DNA of 64,000 nt from Bedellia somnulentella (GCA_963576735.1 OY755174.1:1116001-1180000), one strand, 5' to 3'; numbered from the stretch's first letter, positions 1 to 10,902 are shown. Translations and numbers: made by a program. Notes: a model not told the origin generated them from the letters alone.

Positions 1-1015
1 AATATTTATATTCATTATAAAAAAGAACTCTCATTTGCATCTTTAATTCCAGGGTTATCTTTCCTCACACCAATTAAATCATCTAAATATGTATTTTGAC
101 AACCAACTGTTACTAGCATTGAATCTCAATATTCATTCTGATGTGCTAACAAAACCAAACAAAGAAAATATGTCGAAAAGTAGGTTTAAGGTCATAAGAA
201 GTCTCCTTCTTAAAATTACAGTACATTAACTCACTGTTTAAAATAAATTACTATGTAAGTAAAAAAGATATAAAAATTAGACTGCATGCAGACAATTGTG
301 TCTAAATACAGTTAGAGCCTTCGAACTATGAACCCTTGTTTTCGATCGATTACCTGAAGGTGAAGGTTTAAAATACTAAAAAACACGCTTTTCTAGCACT
401 TTTTACTTAAAAGTTTATTTATTTTTTACTTTTTATTACTCAAGCAACTGAAATTATCCTGGCGACCCACAGTAGAATAATGGTATGAACCTTAAAAAAA
501 TATTAAATTGTCACTGATTCGTTATGAACAAAAATATAAAAGTTTAAATTATTACATTATGTATTGACCAACATTTTTTCTTTAAAAATATTAATAACAT
601 ACATACAAATAATTATGTCATTAAATTACAAAATGGTGAAGCAAAAACTAAAATATTTTAAAATATAAACATGAATAAAATCATTTTTAGCAACGCCATG
701 GGTTCACACGTGACCAGAAGTTTCCATTGAAACATGCGCTTTACCACGTGTGCTTCGATCGTAACGTATCGTTTGTAAAGTTTGTACTGAATAATGCATC
801 AATAATTATTCAAACAACAAACAGATTCAAATTTGCAATCTTATCATTCAAAAAATATCTGTTCATACAGTTTTTATATATGTTTATTTCCTTCTAGTAA
901 TTTCTTTCACTTATTTACGCTGAGGCCAGTTTTTTTGCTGTAAATGCTACAAATAAATCAATTCTGTATGTACCTATATATTATATACTTTCGGCTATAA
1001 TTCCAAAATGGAGGT
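1..1015. other. AT-rich stretch, no gene seen
   Basis: I see no open reading frame of useful length, no RNA gene and no recognised repeat here. The sequence is strongly AT-rich with short homopolymer runs. It could be intergenic or intronic. Confidence 0.5.
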
Positions 1016-1078
1016 AATTAGAGCTACTAGAGATAAAATACCGCAGCAGTTTTATGTGGATAGGAAAATATTTTAATT

Positions 1079-1236
1079 CTAGTGGATCGGCCCAGCTTCG
1101 CACGGGTAGCGTAGTTTCAAAAATATCTAAGGTTTCTTCAATCACTGCTCAACCTTCGTGAAATTTATTTATTTTAGCGCAACTTATAGCATTCCTGAAT
1201 AGTTTAGCTTTGTGATTGTGAAAGCGCTTTAATGAA
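1079..1236 (-). mobile_element. Helitron 3'-end fragment
   Basis: Read on the minus strand this ends in a GC-rich short hairpin (CCCGTGCGAAGCTGGG-like) followed by CTAG, the Helitron 3' signature. About 150 bp upstream also aligns by eye with the 3' part of the Helitron at 43550-44546, so this is a truncated relative. The 5' part is missing and the fragment runs into an S4 SINE piece. Confidence 0.65.
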
Positions 1237-1290
1237 CGATTCCCGCCTGTGTCGAAATTTTTCTTTCCTTTATTTATTCTTTATCACTAC
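1235..1290 (+). repeat. S4 tRNA-like SINE, 3' fragment
   Basis: The stretch CGATTCCCGCCTGTGTCG plus the following T-rich tract matches the T-arm and downstream sequence of the S4 element at 52985-53195 (minus strand there). Only the B-box half is present. Confidence 0.55.
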
Positions 1291-1419
1291 AAAACCCTCA
1301 GTTAACCCTTCCAAGACGCACGGAAAAATGGGTTAGTTCAATTCTAAGTTGACACGACAATGCTTATACGTAAGCTAGTATGTTTCAATAAATCAAATAG
1401 TTGTTTTGTACTATATCGT

Positions 1420-1622
1420 TTGGTGTCGGCTTAGAATGTCACTACCCCTATCTACCCACGGGTGTGTTTTAAGTGATTTTTGGGCTATGCGGTCTGAGCC
1501 CCATCACCAACAAATACTTTGTTTCTACCATCTTCTCCCCTAGCAAGATACAAATGTGGCTGAGGATTGTCAAGCTCTGAAGTTTTCTTTTTGGGATTTA
1601 TAGCCGTGAGCATACGTATGGC
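1420..1622 (+). repeat. S1 element, diverged copy
   Basis: Shows the S1 order: TGTCGGCTTAGAAT head, the CCCATCACCAACAA block, the GTGGCTGAGGA block and the TATAGCCGTGAG end. Many substitutions suggest an old copy. It is followed within 30 bp by another S1 in the opposite orientation. Confidence 0.7.
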
Positions 1623-1646
1623 TCAACTTAGTAATTTTTCAAAGTC

Positions 1647-1904
1647 ATACATACATACATACATACACATACTCACGGCTGTAAATCCCTAGAAGGGCTA
1701 GCCAGAGCTAAGGAAATAGAAATTCCTCAGCCACTCTTGGAAATGATAGTGGGGAAAAGATGGTAAAAATAAAGGTTGTTGGTGATGGCTCTCCAACCGC
1801 ATCGCCCAAAAATCCCTTAAAAGCCCCAATACCGTTAGTCGCCTCTTACGTACACCCACCGGAAGAAATGGGGTAGTGCTATTCTAAGCCGAAACTACAC
1901 AGCA
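1647..1904 (-). repeat. S1 element, near full length
   Basis: Begins with (CATA)n on the plus strand, then ACTCACGGCTGTAAATCCC, and runs to CTACACAGCA, so the whole S1 is present in reverse. TTTTCAAAGTCA precedes the tail and recurs ~10 bp after the head, a possible target-site duplication that is not flush with the element. Confidence 0.8.
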
Positions 1905-2362
1905 TAGTCAAACATTTTCAAAGTCACTAGCACTAATATCATGGGATATGTTTGACCACCTACAATTTGACGCATTCGGAGTGAAGGTTGCACTGCATTG
2001 TAGTGAATACTCTTTATTTGGGGTATCAGTGACGTAGACGTTTTGACTATTGCCATTGTATTATGAACCTTAAAATATTCTCAATAAGGATTATATTTTT
2101 AGAAACGGTAATGATTTGTCGATGACTTGACTTTTTTAATCTAGATTTGTGCTGATGAATGTTTTAGTGACAGTAGTCCTAAAAGCGAGTACCAACTTAA
2201 GTTAAGGAGTGAATTCGTAGGATATATTGAAGAAACCATCCTTTATTTTTTACAAATAATACTACGTCAAAAGTAAACTATTATAAATTACAAGAATGGG
2301 ATAGCTGAACTTCTCTAGTAGCTGTAATATACTACAATATTATATCAATAATAATATTATTT

Positions 2363-2509
2363 GCTGTGTAGTGTCGGACCAATAACCTTTATTTCACCAT
2401 CTATTCACCACACATCTTCCAAAAGTGTCTGAGGAACTTCTAATTCCTTAGCTCTGTCTACCCCTTTCTTGGGATTTATAGCCGTGAGTATATGTATGTA
2501 TGTATGTAT
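2363..2509 (+). repeat. S1 element with internal deletion
   Basis: The head GCTGTGTAGTGTCGG jumps directly to the CCAATAACCTTTATTTC block, losing about 110 bp of the S1 middle. The 3' half and (TATG)n tail are normal. TTATATCAAT occurs just after the tail and upstream of the head. Confidence 0.75.
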
Positions 2510-2702
2510 TATATCAATTAAACAGCCAGTTAATAATCACACAGTTGATGCAAGATATCCAGGTTCGCTTCACCGGTCTCTTCATAGTATCAAATTCCCG
2601 CCCCTATCAAAACACACAGTGGTGCTAACCCGCATACACTACAGTAGCGCTTTCCGAACTATTTATTGTATGATCTTATTTTCCCTTTTAGGGAAATAAA
2701 AA

Positions 2703-2884
2703 CTAGGGAATAAAAAAAACGTCAGCCACTTTTGGAAGTTGCGTGGGGAAAAGATGGTAAATAAAGGTTGTTGGTGATGGGTCTCCAACCGCATGGCCCA
2801 AAAATCCCATACCGTTAGTCGCCTCTTACGTACACCCACCGGTAGAAATGGGGTAGTGCTATTCTAAGCCGGCACTACACAGCA
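2703..2884 (-). repeat. S1 element lacking its 3' end
   Basis: Reverse S1 running from the GTGGCTGAC block to the CTACACAGCA head. The final hairpin and TATG tail are absent, replaced by an A-rich stretch, and a segment before the TACCGTTAGTCGCC block is shortened. Confidence 0.75.
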
Positions 2885-3600
2885 AAAAATGTAAAAGTAT
2901 AATGTAACATTCAAATGTGTTATCAATTTATCACCATAATCCTTTATTAAAAATTACCTTTGTTATTGAAATTTTAATTCTGTATAAATATTAAAAATAT
3001 TTATATCCATATAATTATAAAAAGAAAGATTTTTTATTGCAAAATATTTTATTACATTAAGATTATGCCGGTGATATAACTCAGTTAATATGATCAAAAA
3101 TTATTTACCTATTTCCTCTTTCTTCGACTTACTCATGTAACATCTTCAACGTACTGAATGCCAATAACGACATAAATAAAATTTAAATTTCACCTCTGGA
3201 CAATAAAAGGTTACTTGATTTGGTCGGATGTAACCTGACCAAGCTCTATAAAAATATTCCTAAAGGAGACAAATCGCAAGTTATAAGCTATTAAATTATC
3301 GAGAGCATTTTGACCTCGTGGTAATAAACGGATAACTCCAATTTGTCTACCAAGTAAGGCTTCATTTAAAAGCTTGATCAAAATGCTAAAAATGCTGTTT
3401 CTTCGTGATCAACGCACGGGCAAACAAATACGTTTTATAAATTCATAGAATTACATAGAATATTTTAAATACAGGATGCTTCTATTAGCTAAGAAATTGA
3501 AAAAAGGGACATTTGCCGATAAATTTAAGCTCCGAATGTCAGTATGATGAGAGAGCAGTCATTTCAAAAACGAGAGATATGCGTTAAATTCTGAATGCTC

Positions 3601-3773
3601 ATACATACATACATATACTCACGGCTATGAATCCCTTGAAGGGGTAGCCAGAGCTAGGGAATCAGAAGTTCCTCAGCCATTTTTGGAAATTGTGTCGGGA
3701 AAAGATGGTGGAATAAAGGTTATTGGTAACGGGTCTCCAACCGCATCGCCCAAAATCCCTTAAAAGCCCCAAT
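3601..3773 (-). repeat. S1 element, 5'-truncated, with target duplication
   Basis: Reverse S1 with an intact (CATA)n tail; the head is missing from about the CCCCAAT block onward. CTGAATGCTC before the tail and CAGAATGCTC after the truncated end form a ~10-bp direct repeat with one mismatch. 5' truncation plus such flanks is the mark of target-primed reverse transcription. Confidence 0.8.
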
Positions 3774-3784
3774 CAGAATGCTCC

Positions 3785-3900
3785 TCGCAAATAAAGCTAA
3801 TGAATTGTTTTGGAGCTCTCAGCGGGGATCGAACCCGCACCTCCGGACCGAGAAGCTAGTCTCCTATCCACTGGCCATGGATGTCAACATCTATAACTTA
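3785..3900 (-). repeat. S3 tRNA-like SINE fragment
   Basis: On the minus strand: an A-box-like GCCAGTGGATAGG, then CGGTCCGGAGG and the B box GCGGGTTCGATCCCCGC. The same module occurs at 40945-41125 and 51487-51616, so this is an interspersed repeat rather than a functional tRNA. The acceptor stem does not pair. Confidence 0.7.
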
Positions 3901-4232
3901 ATAAAATATCTGCATTTCTGAAGCTCAGTGTTCACCTTCCTTAGAATCGAAAGAATGCATAATAATCAATCTTATAATATTCAAATGATTTCCACTTCTC
4001 AGTAACATCATTGTGTAGTCATTCTATAATTACTATACTGGCACAGACATACAATATCATTAGACACACACTATTAGCCGCTAACCTGCCGACTTTGACT
4101 AATAATGCTAAGATTCTTCTGACATTTCAGTGTGAGTACCTACAAACATGTTGTGAGCGAAACCGATTGTAAATCAGATGTTTTGTAATCAATCTCATTT
4201 TACAAGTCTGCATAACATTATATTAATACATT

Positions 4233-4470
4233 CATACATACATATACTCCGGCTATAAATCCCTAGAAGGGGTAGCCAGAGCGAAGGAATTAGAAAATTC
4301 CTCAGCCACTTTTGGAAAGTTGAGTGGGGAAAAGATGGTAAAATAAAGGTTGTTGGTGATGGGTCTCCAACCGCATAGCCCAAAAATCCGTAATTACGTA
4401 TTCCGTAATTACGGACGTACACCCACCGGAAGAAATGGGGTAGTGCTATTCTAAGCCGACACTACACAGC
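4233..4470 (-). repeat. S1 element with palindromic internal replacement
   Basis: Reverse S1 with tail and head both present. The segment that normally reads CCCTTAAAAGCCCCAATACC plus the next block is replaced around 4388-4413 by a short repeat-palindrome built from CCGTAATTACG. The flanks TAATACATT and TAATATACATT resemble an imperfect target duplication. Confidence 0.75.
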
Positions 4471-5330
4471 TAATATACATTATACTACTAACCTTTAATC
4501 TTTGTTAAGGATAACTCAGCGTTTTAGAACTATTGTTAGTAGTATTAAATTTAATTATGGTGGAAACGGTCTATTGCTATTTTATGCCAATGCTTAATAG
4601 CTGATATTCAAATGCCCTTAAATTTGTACACACATTCGTTTCCGTTTCATTAATTCCCATTGGGGTAAGTATTTAATCTTGCAAGCTAGTAATATATACA
4701 ACCATATGTATACATTTCAGTTGAGTTTTTTAGTTTAATAATGGTGTTATTTAGTGTTGGAATAGAATAGCTATAACTCTTCTCATCCTGTGGGAATTCT
4801 ATGAAATGACTAAGGGTATTGAAGCTTTTTAAGTGATTACTGGGCGACGTAAAGCCCATCCCATCTTATTTAAAAAAAAATGTCATAATTGTATATTGTA
4901 CTGATCATAGATAATTGTATACTGATCATAGATGCACCACCGTGGAATCACTGGCTTCAATTTATAATAGTTTTGAGGTCAGGGGTCTATATTCTCTTTA
5001 AGTAAGATTAGTTAACCTATTTTCCTATATGTGCCTAATATTGAAAAATATCAATACAAAAATTGTAGCTTGGTACCTAGCCTATTCTAATATGTGTTTG
5101 ATGTTTTGATGTATTGTTGTGGGTTATATGAATAAAGAAATTTATTTATTCCGGAGTCTTCACCTATGATCTGCATAATATGAATACACCACCAATTCGA
5201 TACTGCAGGTAAGTTAGTTTAATAACAAACTGAACGCACAATACGCGGGAATAACATTATAATTAAATTTGCAATAACATAGGTTAAGATAGTAGGTTAA
5301 ACACTTATTTTAAAAGATGTGCTGTGTAGT
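4471..5330. other. No gene seen
   Basis: AT-rich DNA without a credible reading frame. A possible non-LTR 3' end with an AATAAA-like motif lies near 5090-5155 (TGAATAAAGAAATTTATTTATT), but it is too short to classify. Confidence 0.4.
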
Positions 5331-5572
5331 GTCGGCTTAGAATAGCACTACCCCAATTCTTCCGGCGGGTGTACGTAAGAGGCGACTAACGGTATTGGGG
5401 CTTTAAAGGGATTTTTATGCGATGCGGTTGGAGACCCATCACCAACAACCTTTATTTTACCATCTTTTCCCCACTTAACTTTCCAAAAGTGGCTGAGGAA
5501 TTTCTGATTCCTTAGCTCTGGCTACCCCATCTAGGGATTTATAGCCGTGAGTATATGTATGTATGTATGTAT
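5331..5572 (+). repeat. S1 element, full length
   Basis: Complete S1 close to consensus, from GCTGTGTAGTGTCGG to (TATG)n. CTTATTTT occurs before the head and after the tail and may be the target duplication. Confidence 0.85.
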
Positions 5573-5749
5573 CTTATTTTTATATTCTTCTAATGCAGCA
5601 TAAGACTTAGTACCTCCCTAAATATACTTACTTACAAATCTTGATATGGTTATTCAAAGCCTTTGTAATTTACATTTCTTATCCACATCTAGAAGTTAAA
5701 TGAGGAACCAATAAATATTTATAACCCAGTTTTATAACCCTCAATTGTC

Positions 5750-5876
5750 TCCTCTACACCAATCGGTAGAAATGCGAGAAGGACATTCTAAGCCGATACC
5801 TAGCTCAAAAACTCACCTCTTATGACACCCGCCGAAAAAATATTTACTGTTTTTCTAAGCCGCCACCACACAGCCA
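5750..5876 (-). repeat. Degenerate S1 head fragments
   Basis: Two partial, poorly conserved reverse S1 heads in series: TTCTAAGCCGATACC near 5787 and TTCTAAGCCGCCACCACACAG near 5852. Old debris. Confidence 0.45.
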
Positions 5877-6139
5877 AAAAATTAACTGATCGAGATAAAT
5901 GAAAGGTTTTTTTATTTACAATTTAAGCAAGAATACTTCCGCGAGATAGAATGGTTCCATTGACGAGACTCTAATCACCGCTTGCGGCCAAAATTGGCTT
6001 GAAGGTTATTCTGGTCATTATTTATTTCTATAATGAGACCTTACTTTTGTGGCGATATGGCTTGAAGCACTTACTTGTCAGTCTGTATAAGTCAGAAGTA
6101 TAGAAGTGAGTAGGAGTTGTGGTATTAAATGCTATGATT

Positions 6140-6200
6140 GCTTACTTATACTCACGCCGTTAATTTCCATTGGGGTAGGTAAAGATTACTCGTATATCAC
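6140..6200 (-). repeat. RTE-like LINE 3'-end fragment
   Basis: On the plus strand TACTCACGCCGTTAATTTCC then ATTGGGGTAGG is the reverse of the CCTACCCCAAT..GCGTGAGTA terminus seen in the longer copies at 51160-51382 and 54095-54376. Very short and 5'-truncated. Confidence 0.55.
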
Positions 6201-6289
6201 CCTATTAATGGACCCTTAGTAGGTACATAAATAAGCTGTGATGTTACTTATTCTATATAATATAATATATAATATAATATAATACAAAA

Positions 6290-6411
6290 ATGCCGTCCTC
6301 TCTCATATTGCTGTGCCTAACCTGAACAAGGTCCATAGTGTTGTATTGTTATAAAATTTGTAACCATGTAATTAGCTATGGAATGCAATAAATAAATGAA
6401 TGAATGAATGT
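6290..6411 (+). repeat. Non-LTR retrotransposon 3' end with (AATG)n tail
   Basis: A short 3'-UTR-like segment ending in GCAATAAATAAATG followed by (AATG)n. The simple-repeat tail after an AATAAA-like motif suggests a LINE 3' end. No coding part remains, and the family is not recognised with certainty. Confidence 0.4.
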
Positions 6412-6464
6412 ATGCTTTACAGTGTAACTTTAGTAAAAACGTAAAAAATACATGGTATAATTAT

Positions 6465-7307
6465 CAGTGATGTACAAAATACACTGTACAAAGTATTTGG
6501 AATAAAAAATACAAAATACTTTTAAATTAAGTATTTCAGATACCAGATACAAAATACTTTCGAGAAAGGTATTTGAAATACAAGATACAAAATAGGTATT
6601 TTATAAATACTTTATAAAAAATACAAATACTTTTGTAAGAAAACAACATTTGAATTTGAGTTTTTTTTTTATTATAGCTCTCATTATAGAATATTATTAG
6701 AACACAAGAATAATTAAATTAATTTTAAGTTAGACTAAAGTAAAACCAGCTCTTCAAACATCTTATCAGTCATTTTCCTTCGATGTGGCCTCATGATCAT
6801 ACCCCTAAAAGAAAAGAGTCGCTCCACAGGGACAGAGCTCGGCAAACAGGTGTTGTATTTTAAGAATATTTTTTTTATTGTAGGGTAAGTATTTAAACTC
6901 TTTAGGCTTATATCTTTATTATTAAGGTATTGCAGTGTTTCTAAGTCAGCAGCGCTGGCAGTAGACCCCGTGTTTTCACCACTTGCAATAGAGGAATCAG
7001 AATCCTCTAAAAACATATAATAAGATTCATCCTTTGACTTTTTTTTTATATCACCTACTACTACATTGTCCAAAGCCTCCGAATTTTGTTTTTCAGATCG
7101 ATCGACACCAAATAATATTTTTTTTATTAGAAAAAGTATTTTATCAGAAAAAGTATTTATAAAATACTAAGATACTAAACAAAAGTATTTAAATATAAGA
7201 TACAAAATCCTTTATAAAAAAGTATTTTAGATACAAGATGAAAATACGTATTTTATATCTTGTATCTGTATTTCAAATACTTGTATCTTAGATAAGTCAC
7301 ATCACTG
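6465..7307 (-). mobile_element. hAT element, internally deleted, with 8-bp target duplication
   Basis: The ends are inverted: CAGTGATGT at the left, ACATCACTG at the right, each followed inward by subterminal repeats of AAGTATTT/AAATACAAG type. An identical 8-bp direct repeat ATAATTAT flanks both ends (6457-6464 and 7308-7315). CAGTGATG ends with an 8-bp duplication are diagnostic of the hAT superfamily. At 843 bp the element is far shorter than an autonomous hAT (2.5-4 kb), yet it keeps the end of a transposase gene (6735-7073, minus). Confidence 0.9.
6735..7073 (-). pseudogene. hAT transposase C-terminal (dimerisation domain) fragment
   Basis: The minus-strand frame encodes a C-terminal piece of a hAT transposase ending in a stop. 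The recognisable part is the hAT dimerisation region, with LPSSVPVERLFSFRGMI and then RRKMTDKMFEELVLL close to the C-terminus; in the family this stretch forms the interlocked dimer and completes the catalytic fold. The RNase H-like catalytic residues and the BED zinc finger are absent. No ATG begins the frame: it stays open upstream into the subterminal repeats to at least ~7160. It lies wholly within the 843-bp hAT element, so it is a deletion derivative. If translated it could only be a dimerisation peptide; whether it is expressed is unknown. Confidence 0.8.
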
Positions 7308-7773
7308 ATAATTATTTTATTAATTTTTAAATGCTTGTGTATGTAACCTACTTGTCATTTTAGGATTGAAGATTGCGTATGGAACCAAACCAAAAATATC
7401 TAGAAGCTGAACGTCCTGTTATAGGAACTGTTGCCGTTTTCGACACAACAATCACTTGTAAAAATAGTCTTAAACTATCCTTTGTCTGTTAAATTATATC
7501 TCTAAGCGGATGCAACCGAGGACGCACCACCAAAAAATTAGACGCAAAAATTAACGAACCGAACCATACAAATTCACCCTTATTGGTTAGGACATAAGAG
7601 TGTTTATGTTTTAGCAAATATTTAGTTTAATCTAAACCTAATGAATGTAAAGTTTGGGAAGATGGCTTAAATATTAATACCAAATGTTAATCATTTGACC
7701 TTCATGCTTTGTAAAGTTTTTTTGCTCTTCTTTTCATTGTCGTTTGTTATTATATTTCATTTGGCTTTATTTA

Positions 7774-7974
7774 GCTGTGTAGTGTCGGCTCAGAATAGCA
7801 CTACTCCATTTCTTCCGGTGGTTGAACCTAAGAGGCGACTAACGGTATTGGGAATTTTAAGGGCTTTTTTACGATCTTATTCCCACTTAACTTTCCAAAA
7901 GTGGCTGGGGAATTTCTAATTCCTTAGCTCTGGCTACCTCTTCCGTGAGTATATGTATATATGTACGTATGTAT
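7774..7974 (+). repeat. S1 element, internally shortened
   Basis: S1 head and tail are present, but the central GATGCGGTTGGAGACCC block is replaced by TTTACGATCTTATTCCC, and part of the last hairpin is lost. The tail is an irregular (TATG)n. Confidence 0.75.
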
Positions 7975-8140
7975 TTATACGTAACGGGAATCTTTTAACC
8001 ATAGTGTTCATTTGTGAGTTCACACGTGAGTAGTTTCACATTTTTCTGGACAATGCATTTACGTGATATGAGGCAGGCCTATCTCCTTACTGTAGGAATA
8101 CAATTTATAGCACGTAACTAGGCTATGTTGTTTTCTTATA

Positions 8141-8397
8141 CATACATACATACATACATACATATACTCACGGCTATAAATCCCTAGATGGGGTAGCCAG
8201 AGCTAAGGAATGAGAAATTCCTCAGCCACCTTTGGAAAGTTGAGTGGGGAAAAGATGGTAAAATAAAGGTTGTTGGTGATAGGTCTCCAACCGCATCGCC
8301 CAATAATCCCTTTTAAGCCCCAATGCCGTTAGTCGCCTCTTACGTACACCCACCGGAAGAAATGGGGTAGTGCTATTCTAAGCCGACACTACACAGC
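8141..8397 (-). repeat. S1 element, full length, 12-bp target duplication
   Basis: Complete reverse S1 (257 bp) near consensus. It is flanked by the perfect direct repeat TGTTTTCTTATA at 8129-8140 and 8398-8409. This fixes the true ends of S1: 5' GCTGTGTAG and 3' (TATG)n. Confidence 0.92.
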
Positions 8398-8745
8398 TGT
8401 TTTCTTATAGTCCAGCTAAAATTTGCTACCCTGAACACCATGAGTCAAGTTTTAGAGTACAGTCTGTTGATATTTGAAGTCTATCTGTGCTAATATTGAA
8501 ACATAAATAAGCAAAAAATTACGTTTGATGTGTCGGATCCCCCTTTTTGATTTATTTTATTCTGATTTATTTATTACAACGATGACAGGGAATCACTATG
8601 AAAATGTTAGCTGTCTAACTATTTCGGTTAATGAAACAGAGCTCCGTGGCAGACAGAGGGCCAGACAGGGAGACAGATGGATAGACAGACAGTGATTGAA
8701 GTCTCTGTAATAGGGTCCCGTTTCACTTTTTGGTACAGAACGATA

Positions 8746-9113
8746 GCTCGATGACGACGTAATGCTCAATGGGTAGAACGCCGGTTAACCTGCAAGCGAC
8801 TAGTGTTCAAATCCCGGGTCGGGCCTACACCAATTTGTCTTTTGTAAAGACATATGTGTGATTAATTTATCATGGTTGTTAACGGTGAGGGAAAACATCG
8901 TGAGGAAACCCACATGGCTAAGTTATACTTAGTCATGTGACAGTGTATTAGTACAAAACGGCGATAGGCCTGCCCCCTATCACGTGAGTACACTGTCCAT
9001 GCAAAACGTGGGTACTCTGAACACCAGGTGACTAAGTCACGTAGTATTAGTACCTCTGCCAACCCCTTCGGGGATATTCGGCGTGAACGTTTATGTTTAT
9101 GTTATGTTTATGT
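8746..9113 (+). repeat. S2 tRNA-derived SINE, full length
   Basis: The head resembles a tRNA: A-box-like GCTCAATGGGTAGAACG and B box GTTCAAATCCC ~45 bp later. The body follows with a CATGTGACAGTGTATTAGTAC block and a GGCGATAGGCCTGCCCCC block, then the CTCTGCCAACCCCTTCGGGG 3' hairpin and a (TTATG)n tail. AACGATA at 8739-8745 and 9114-9120 is a likely target duplication. Confidence 0.85.
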
Positions 9114-9132
9114 AACGATATAGGACGATACC

Positions 9133-9518
9133 GCGTGGTGCTGGCTTAGAATATCACTACCCCTTTCTACCCACGGTTTTTTAGAGGTGACCAGGGTATG
9201 GGGCATTTATAGTTGTTTTTTGGGCTATATAGTTGGAGACCCATCACCGACAATACTTTTTTCTACCGTCTAGTCCCATATCAACTGTAATTAATACTTT
9301 TTATAAAATCAAATTAGTAATTGTGTGAGGTCTTCCGCAATACAGGTCTTATCCTAGTGCGGGGACGTTAGAAATCTGTAATATTAAGTTTTTATGCTAA
9401 ATAAACAATTTTTATTTATTTATTTATTTATTATTTAACTTCCAAATGTAGCGCAGGAGTTTCTAGATCTAAAGCTCTGGCTACCCCTTTTTGGGATTTA
9501 TGGCCATCAGTATATGTA
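9133..9518 (+). repeat. S1 element, diverged, split by another insertion
   Basis: The S1 head to the ACCCATCACC block lies at 9133-9290 and its 3' part at 9436-9518. Between them sits a different retrotransposon 3' end with a (TTTA)n tail (9295-9432). The divergence suggests an old S1. Confidence 0.7.
9295..9432 (+). repeat. LINE 3' end with (TTTA)n tail, nested in S1
   Basis: 3'-UTR-like sequence ending in TGCTAAATAAACAATTTT followed by (TTTA)n. It interrupts the S1 copy at 9133-9518, so it inserted later. No coding sequence is retained. Confidence 0.5.
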
Positions 9519-9780
9519 TGTAGAACGATAAAAAAGAGTTTTGGCAGTTGCGAAACATAAAATATTAATCGATAGGTAAAATATTTCAACAGAATCGAGC
9601 TGAGAATTTCAAAATGGATTCGGCTAAGGTCCGCATTTCCAACTAATCCTTTGGTATTTCAGAAATGTCGTTTCTCTTTTTGGTGTTGAAATATTTTAAG
9701 GCTAGGTTTCGAATTGGCGGATTCTGTGTGAACGCTCCCAATTAATTATCTGTTTGGGAATGAAAAGTTAGAAAAACATG

Positions 9781-10385
9781 AATAGAATAGAATAGAAAAG
9801 AAAACTCTTTATTGCACATCAAATATGAAGAAACATTTACAAATACACAGAATTAAATAACAAAAGTACAATAGGCTATTTGACTAAGTTTTGAAAACTA
9901 TCTTACGGTGTTAATTTGTTTATAAGGAGCCCTAAAAAAATATTTTTTTGTCTTCATTTTAGCTATTTTATTAAAAAATCGAAAAAGAAAATGCAATATT
10001 CAAATGTGCCGCGAAAACGCGACTTTAAGTAATATGGCGGCTGTAGCACAAATGACGTCAATTCCGCATTAAACACCAATGAGCGAAGCGATACACAGTC
10101 TGTTTATGTGCAATCTACGTCATTATAGAAATAGCCAATCATGGTCGTTTTTAGTCACGAGACAGTTGCATCAAAAATACTTATTTTAGAAGACGGACTT
10201 TAGTGAAATAATGCAATATTTTTATCACGCATTATTACGTATTGCTCCAATAAAGAAATATTAACACTAATGAAATAAAATACATGTATATTCTTATTAC
10301 AGTCAAATAGCCTATTTGCGGTCTTATCACTAACAGCGATCTCTTTCGGACAACCTTTATGTATAGGTAGTTATATGTTTTAAAT
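9781..10385 (-). repeat. LINE 3' end with (GAATA)n tail, interrupted by a MITE
   Basis: In reverse: tail (TATTC)n, then AAGAGTTTTC and the segment rich in AAGAGATCGCTGTTAGTGAT near 10330. It matches by eye the 3' end at 59560-59726, which shares the GAAGAGATCGCTTTTAGCGA block and the ATTCT tail. A 445-bp inverted-repeat element sits inside it at 9871-10315. Confidence 0.6.
9871..10315. mobile_element. MITE with 15-bp perfect inverted ends
   Basis: ATAGGCTATTTGACT at the left and AGTCAAATAGCCTAT at the right are exact inverted repeats bounding 445 bp of noncoding DNA. It interrupts a LINE 3' end, which supports mobility. The superfamily cannot be assigned because the target duplication is unclear. 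Confidence 0.65.
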
Positions 10386-10782
10386 TCGAAGATTAATTTC
10401 AGAAAGGCTGTTTAACTAGCTAAGCTAATATAAATCTTTTCACAGACTTTAAAGGTAAATAATGATTGTAAATGTGTTTTGAATGTCAAATTGTATTGTA
10501 ATACGCACACTAAAATACCATGTCAAACACATTATTAAGACTATTAACACTATTCACACCTTCTCTATATTAACTACAAAGAATATTTTCGTAAAAAGAG
10601 TTTTTTTTTGCCACATGTCATTTACTAAGATAAAGACAGAAAATTTTCATGTTCAAATGGTTTGGGCGCCTAAAATCCATGTATAGCAAAAGATAGTCGA
10701 ATGTAAAAAAAAGCGAAATAAAGTCATCGCCCTATTGGACCCTTTTCACGTAACAGAAAAGATGGAGTTTCGCTAGTCTAAC

Positions 10783-10902
10783 GCCCGATTGCTGATTTTT
10801 GAGTATTCAAGCTGAGAACGACGTCTCATTCAGTTGTTAAGATTTCAATGCGAAAGAATACTTAAGTTGTTCTCAGCTGGAATACTCAATTCAGAAATCG
10901 GT
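10783..10902. mobile_element. Short palindromic MITE (same family as 43177-43312)
   Basis: Inverted arms GCCCGATTGCTGATTTTTGA and its partner around AATTCAGAAATCGG, with inner arms GAGTATTCAAGCTGAGAAC and GTTCTCAGCTGGAATACTC. A second, better-preserved copy lies at 43177-43312. The whole unit can fold into one hairpin. Noncoding. Confidence 0.7.

Noticed and set aside
1645..1905. CRISPR-like regular repeats
   Set aside because: The recurring ~250-bp units are dispersed in both orientations with varied spacing and TATG tails; they are transposons in a eukaryotic genome.
3900..3960. Bacterial-style operon, ribosome binding sites or terminators anywhere in the window
   Set aside because: Base composition, SINEs, splice-like sites and absence of dense genes all point to a eukaryotic chromosome.
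9100..9125. Functional host promoter signals near S2 tails
   Set aside because: Only simple-repeat tails are present; no supporting exon nearby.
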